Program-made: the position numbers and the translations under genes
Part shown: piece after piece, positions 5,574 through 6,613 of the stretch
Position numbering within the stretch: position 1 is the stretch's first letter
Layout: each line of letters begins with the position of its first letter
The notes under the pieces: model-generated
The model's database searches: none
What the model was told of the DNA's origin: nothing
The model's input: the letters and a program-made list of their open reading frames with translations, nothing else
Source of the DNA: an uncultured Lachnospiraceae bacterium
Lineage (GTDB): Bacteria; Bacillota; Clostridia; Lachnospirales; Lachnospiraceae
Reading direction: 5' to 3'
NCBI GenBank assembly: GCA_946413945.1
Contig: CAMKMR010000102.1
Span: forward strand, 1-6,613
DNA: 6,613 bases

Positions 5574-6551
5574 TCATAATAATTCAATAACCTTATCTCT
5601 AGGGATAATTCCAAGATATCTTGGTCCATCTGTAATTACTATCTGTTCAGCATCAGTATCACGTAAAAGCTTCTTTATTCCTTCTGTACCACTTTCAATT
5701 TTCTTATACTTGAACTTTCCATTTTTTTCATACTTATCAGTTATAAAAATATAAACTGACTGTTTACGGATTAAAGTATCATTTGTTTCTGGATCAATAG
5801 CTGTAAATAATTCTTTTTCATTTATAGTCTTGTTCCAAACCACCTCTTGTAAAATTGGTTCAACTTCCATAAAATACTGTAAATGATCAATTTGATTTTC
5901 CATTTTAGCCTGTGGAATAAATCTTGTTGTAATATTATCCAATAATAATAAGCATTCTATAAGTGATAACTTATTATAAGTATTTCTGTAATCTCCAACT
6001 GTATCTCCTGCATCAAATACCAGACGTAATATTTCGTTTTTTCTAGTCTCTGTAATCTCATATGGATCATTGAATTTTAATATTTTCATTGGATTAAATC
6101 TCATATTTATTCCCTTTCCTTCTTTTATTTCATTTATCATTTCTGTAGGAACTATAACTGATGCAGATTCATGTTTTAAAGAATTTACCTTTAAAAACCA
6201 TGCAAGATTAACTCCAAAAACATCTGTTGCCATAGAATTATACTCCATATGGTAAATTCCAAGACACAGGGCAATATCTATTATTGCTTTTAAACTTGTC
6301 CCAACAGCATTTTTTTCTATTTTTGCAATTGGATACACTTCTTTCTGTAATTCCATATGATGGGCCTTAGCAAAATGTTTTGCCTTTTCATACTCATCAA
6401 ATATAAATAGAATTTTTTTATTATCTACCAATCCAATAAAAGGTATCGATATACCAAACGCTAAATCAGCATTAAGTTTTGAAAGAATAATAAATAATTC
6501 ATCTTTATTGTATATTTCCTTTGCTTTTAAAATAGCTTCCTGTTCAGTCAT
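5574..6551 (-). CDS. Uncharacterised soluble protein with weak SseB-N-like features
   Basis: A 325-residue protein with no signal peptide, membrane segment or recognised catalytic motif. I cannot name its family with confidence. Residues about 25-105 (ISIPFIGLVDNKKILFIF, then EYEKAKHFAKAH) resemble the SseB N-terminal domain, in which a strand is followed by an F-T/D-x-E-type turn and a helix. Residues about 262-315 (SVYIFITDKYEK ... EQIVITDGPRYLGI) show a similar pattern, so the protein may hold two related halves. AAAGGA (6561-6566) lies 9 bases before the ATG at 6551-6549. The stop is 18 bases before the zinc-ribbon gene, which suggests cotranscription. Codon choice differs from the downstream genes: leucine is often TTA (residues 201-203 and the last two residues) rather than CTT. 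It may be an acquired neighbour or cargo rather than a core part of the secretion module. The open frame is reliable; the function is unknown. Confidence 0.72.
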   Translation of the reverse strand: MTEQEAILKAKEIYNKDELFIILSKLNADLAFGISIPFIGLVDNKKILFIFDEYEKAKHFAKAHHMELQKEVYPIAKIEKNAVGTSLKAIIDIALCLGIYHMEYNSMATDVFGVNLAWFLKVNSLKHESASVIVPTEMINEIKEGKGINMRFNPMKILKFNDPYEITETRKNEILRLVFDAGDTVGDYRNTYNKLSLIECLLLLDNITTRFIPQAKMENQIDHLQYFMEVEPILQEVVWNKTINEKELFTAIDPETNDTLIRKQSVYIFITDKYEKNGKFKYKKIESGTEGIKKLLRDTDAEQIVITDGPRYLGIIPRDKVIELL

Positions 6552-6560
6552 ACGTTAGAA

Positions 6561-6566
6561 TCCTTT
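6561..6566 (-). promoter_or_regulatory. Ribosome binding site for the 325-residue protein gene
   Basis: The minus strand reads AAAGGA 9 bases before the ATG at 6551. No convincing promoter is visible in the roughly 50 bases between it and the window edge, so the promoter, or an upstream gene in the same operon, is probably outside the window. Confidence 0.6.
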
Positions 6567-6613
6567 CTACAAACAAGTAACTCGTCTGTCCTCACCTATC
6601 ATAACCAAATCTT

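Noticed and set aside
6567..6613. Possible tail of an upstream gene ending in TAG at 6569-6567 (reads DLVMIGEDRRVTCL)
   Set aside because: Only 14 codons are visible before the window edge. An open stretch this short is easily due to chance, although its stop directly precedes the ribosome binding site of the next gene, as in a tight operon.

Overview
The window is AT-rich, and every convincing gene lies on the minus strand, so transcription runs from the right edge to the left edge. Gene content and style suggest a low-GC Firmicute, most likely a Clostridia/Lachnospiraceae-type gut or rumen anaerobe. The clues are the type VII secretion parts of the Firmicute kind, an FHA protein with a DUF6382-like front half, a single zinc-ribbon membrane protein, and heavy use of AGA, ATA and AAA. 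The taxonomic assignment is an inference.

Layout in transcription order: (1) 6551-5574, a 325-residue soluble protein with weak SseB-N-like features; (2) 5555-3933, a membrane protein with an N-terminal zinc ribbon, an acidic linker, one membrane segment and a large outer domain; (3) 3864-2956, a DUF6382-like plus FHA protein; (4) 2963-1869, a receiver-like plus ParA/MinD-family ATPase of the CpaE/TadZ type; (5) 1810-1556, a YukD/EsaB ubiquitin-like protein; (6) 1460-1 (running off the left edge), the N-terminal third of EssC, the FtsK/SpoIIIE-type motor of Firmicute type VII secretion. The longest gap between genes is 95 bases, and genes 3 and 4 overlap by 8 bases, so genes 2-6 look like one operon. 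No RNA genes, CRISPR arrays, insertion sequences or convincing terminators were seen.

Working model: YukD and EssC identify a T7SSb-type secretion module. The classical membrane partner EssB (pseudokinase-fold cytoplasmic domain, membrane segment, outer domain) is not present as one gene. The DUF6382-like/FHA protein and the zinc-ribbon membrane protein could together fill that role. The linker of the membrane protein carries an ETT phosphothreonine-type motif that the FHA domain next door could read. The ParA-like ATPase could position or regulate the complex. WXG100 substrates, EssA and EsaA are not in the window. Gene 1 uses visibly different codons and may be cargo or an unrelated neighbour.

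The two gaps around yukD share two near-identical short elements in opposite order. This suggests that small genes were once duplicated or lost there.
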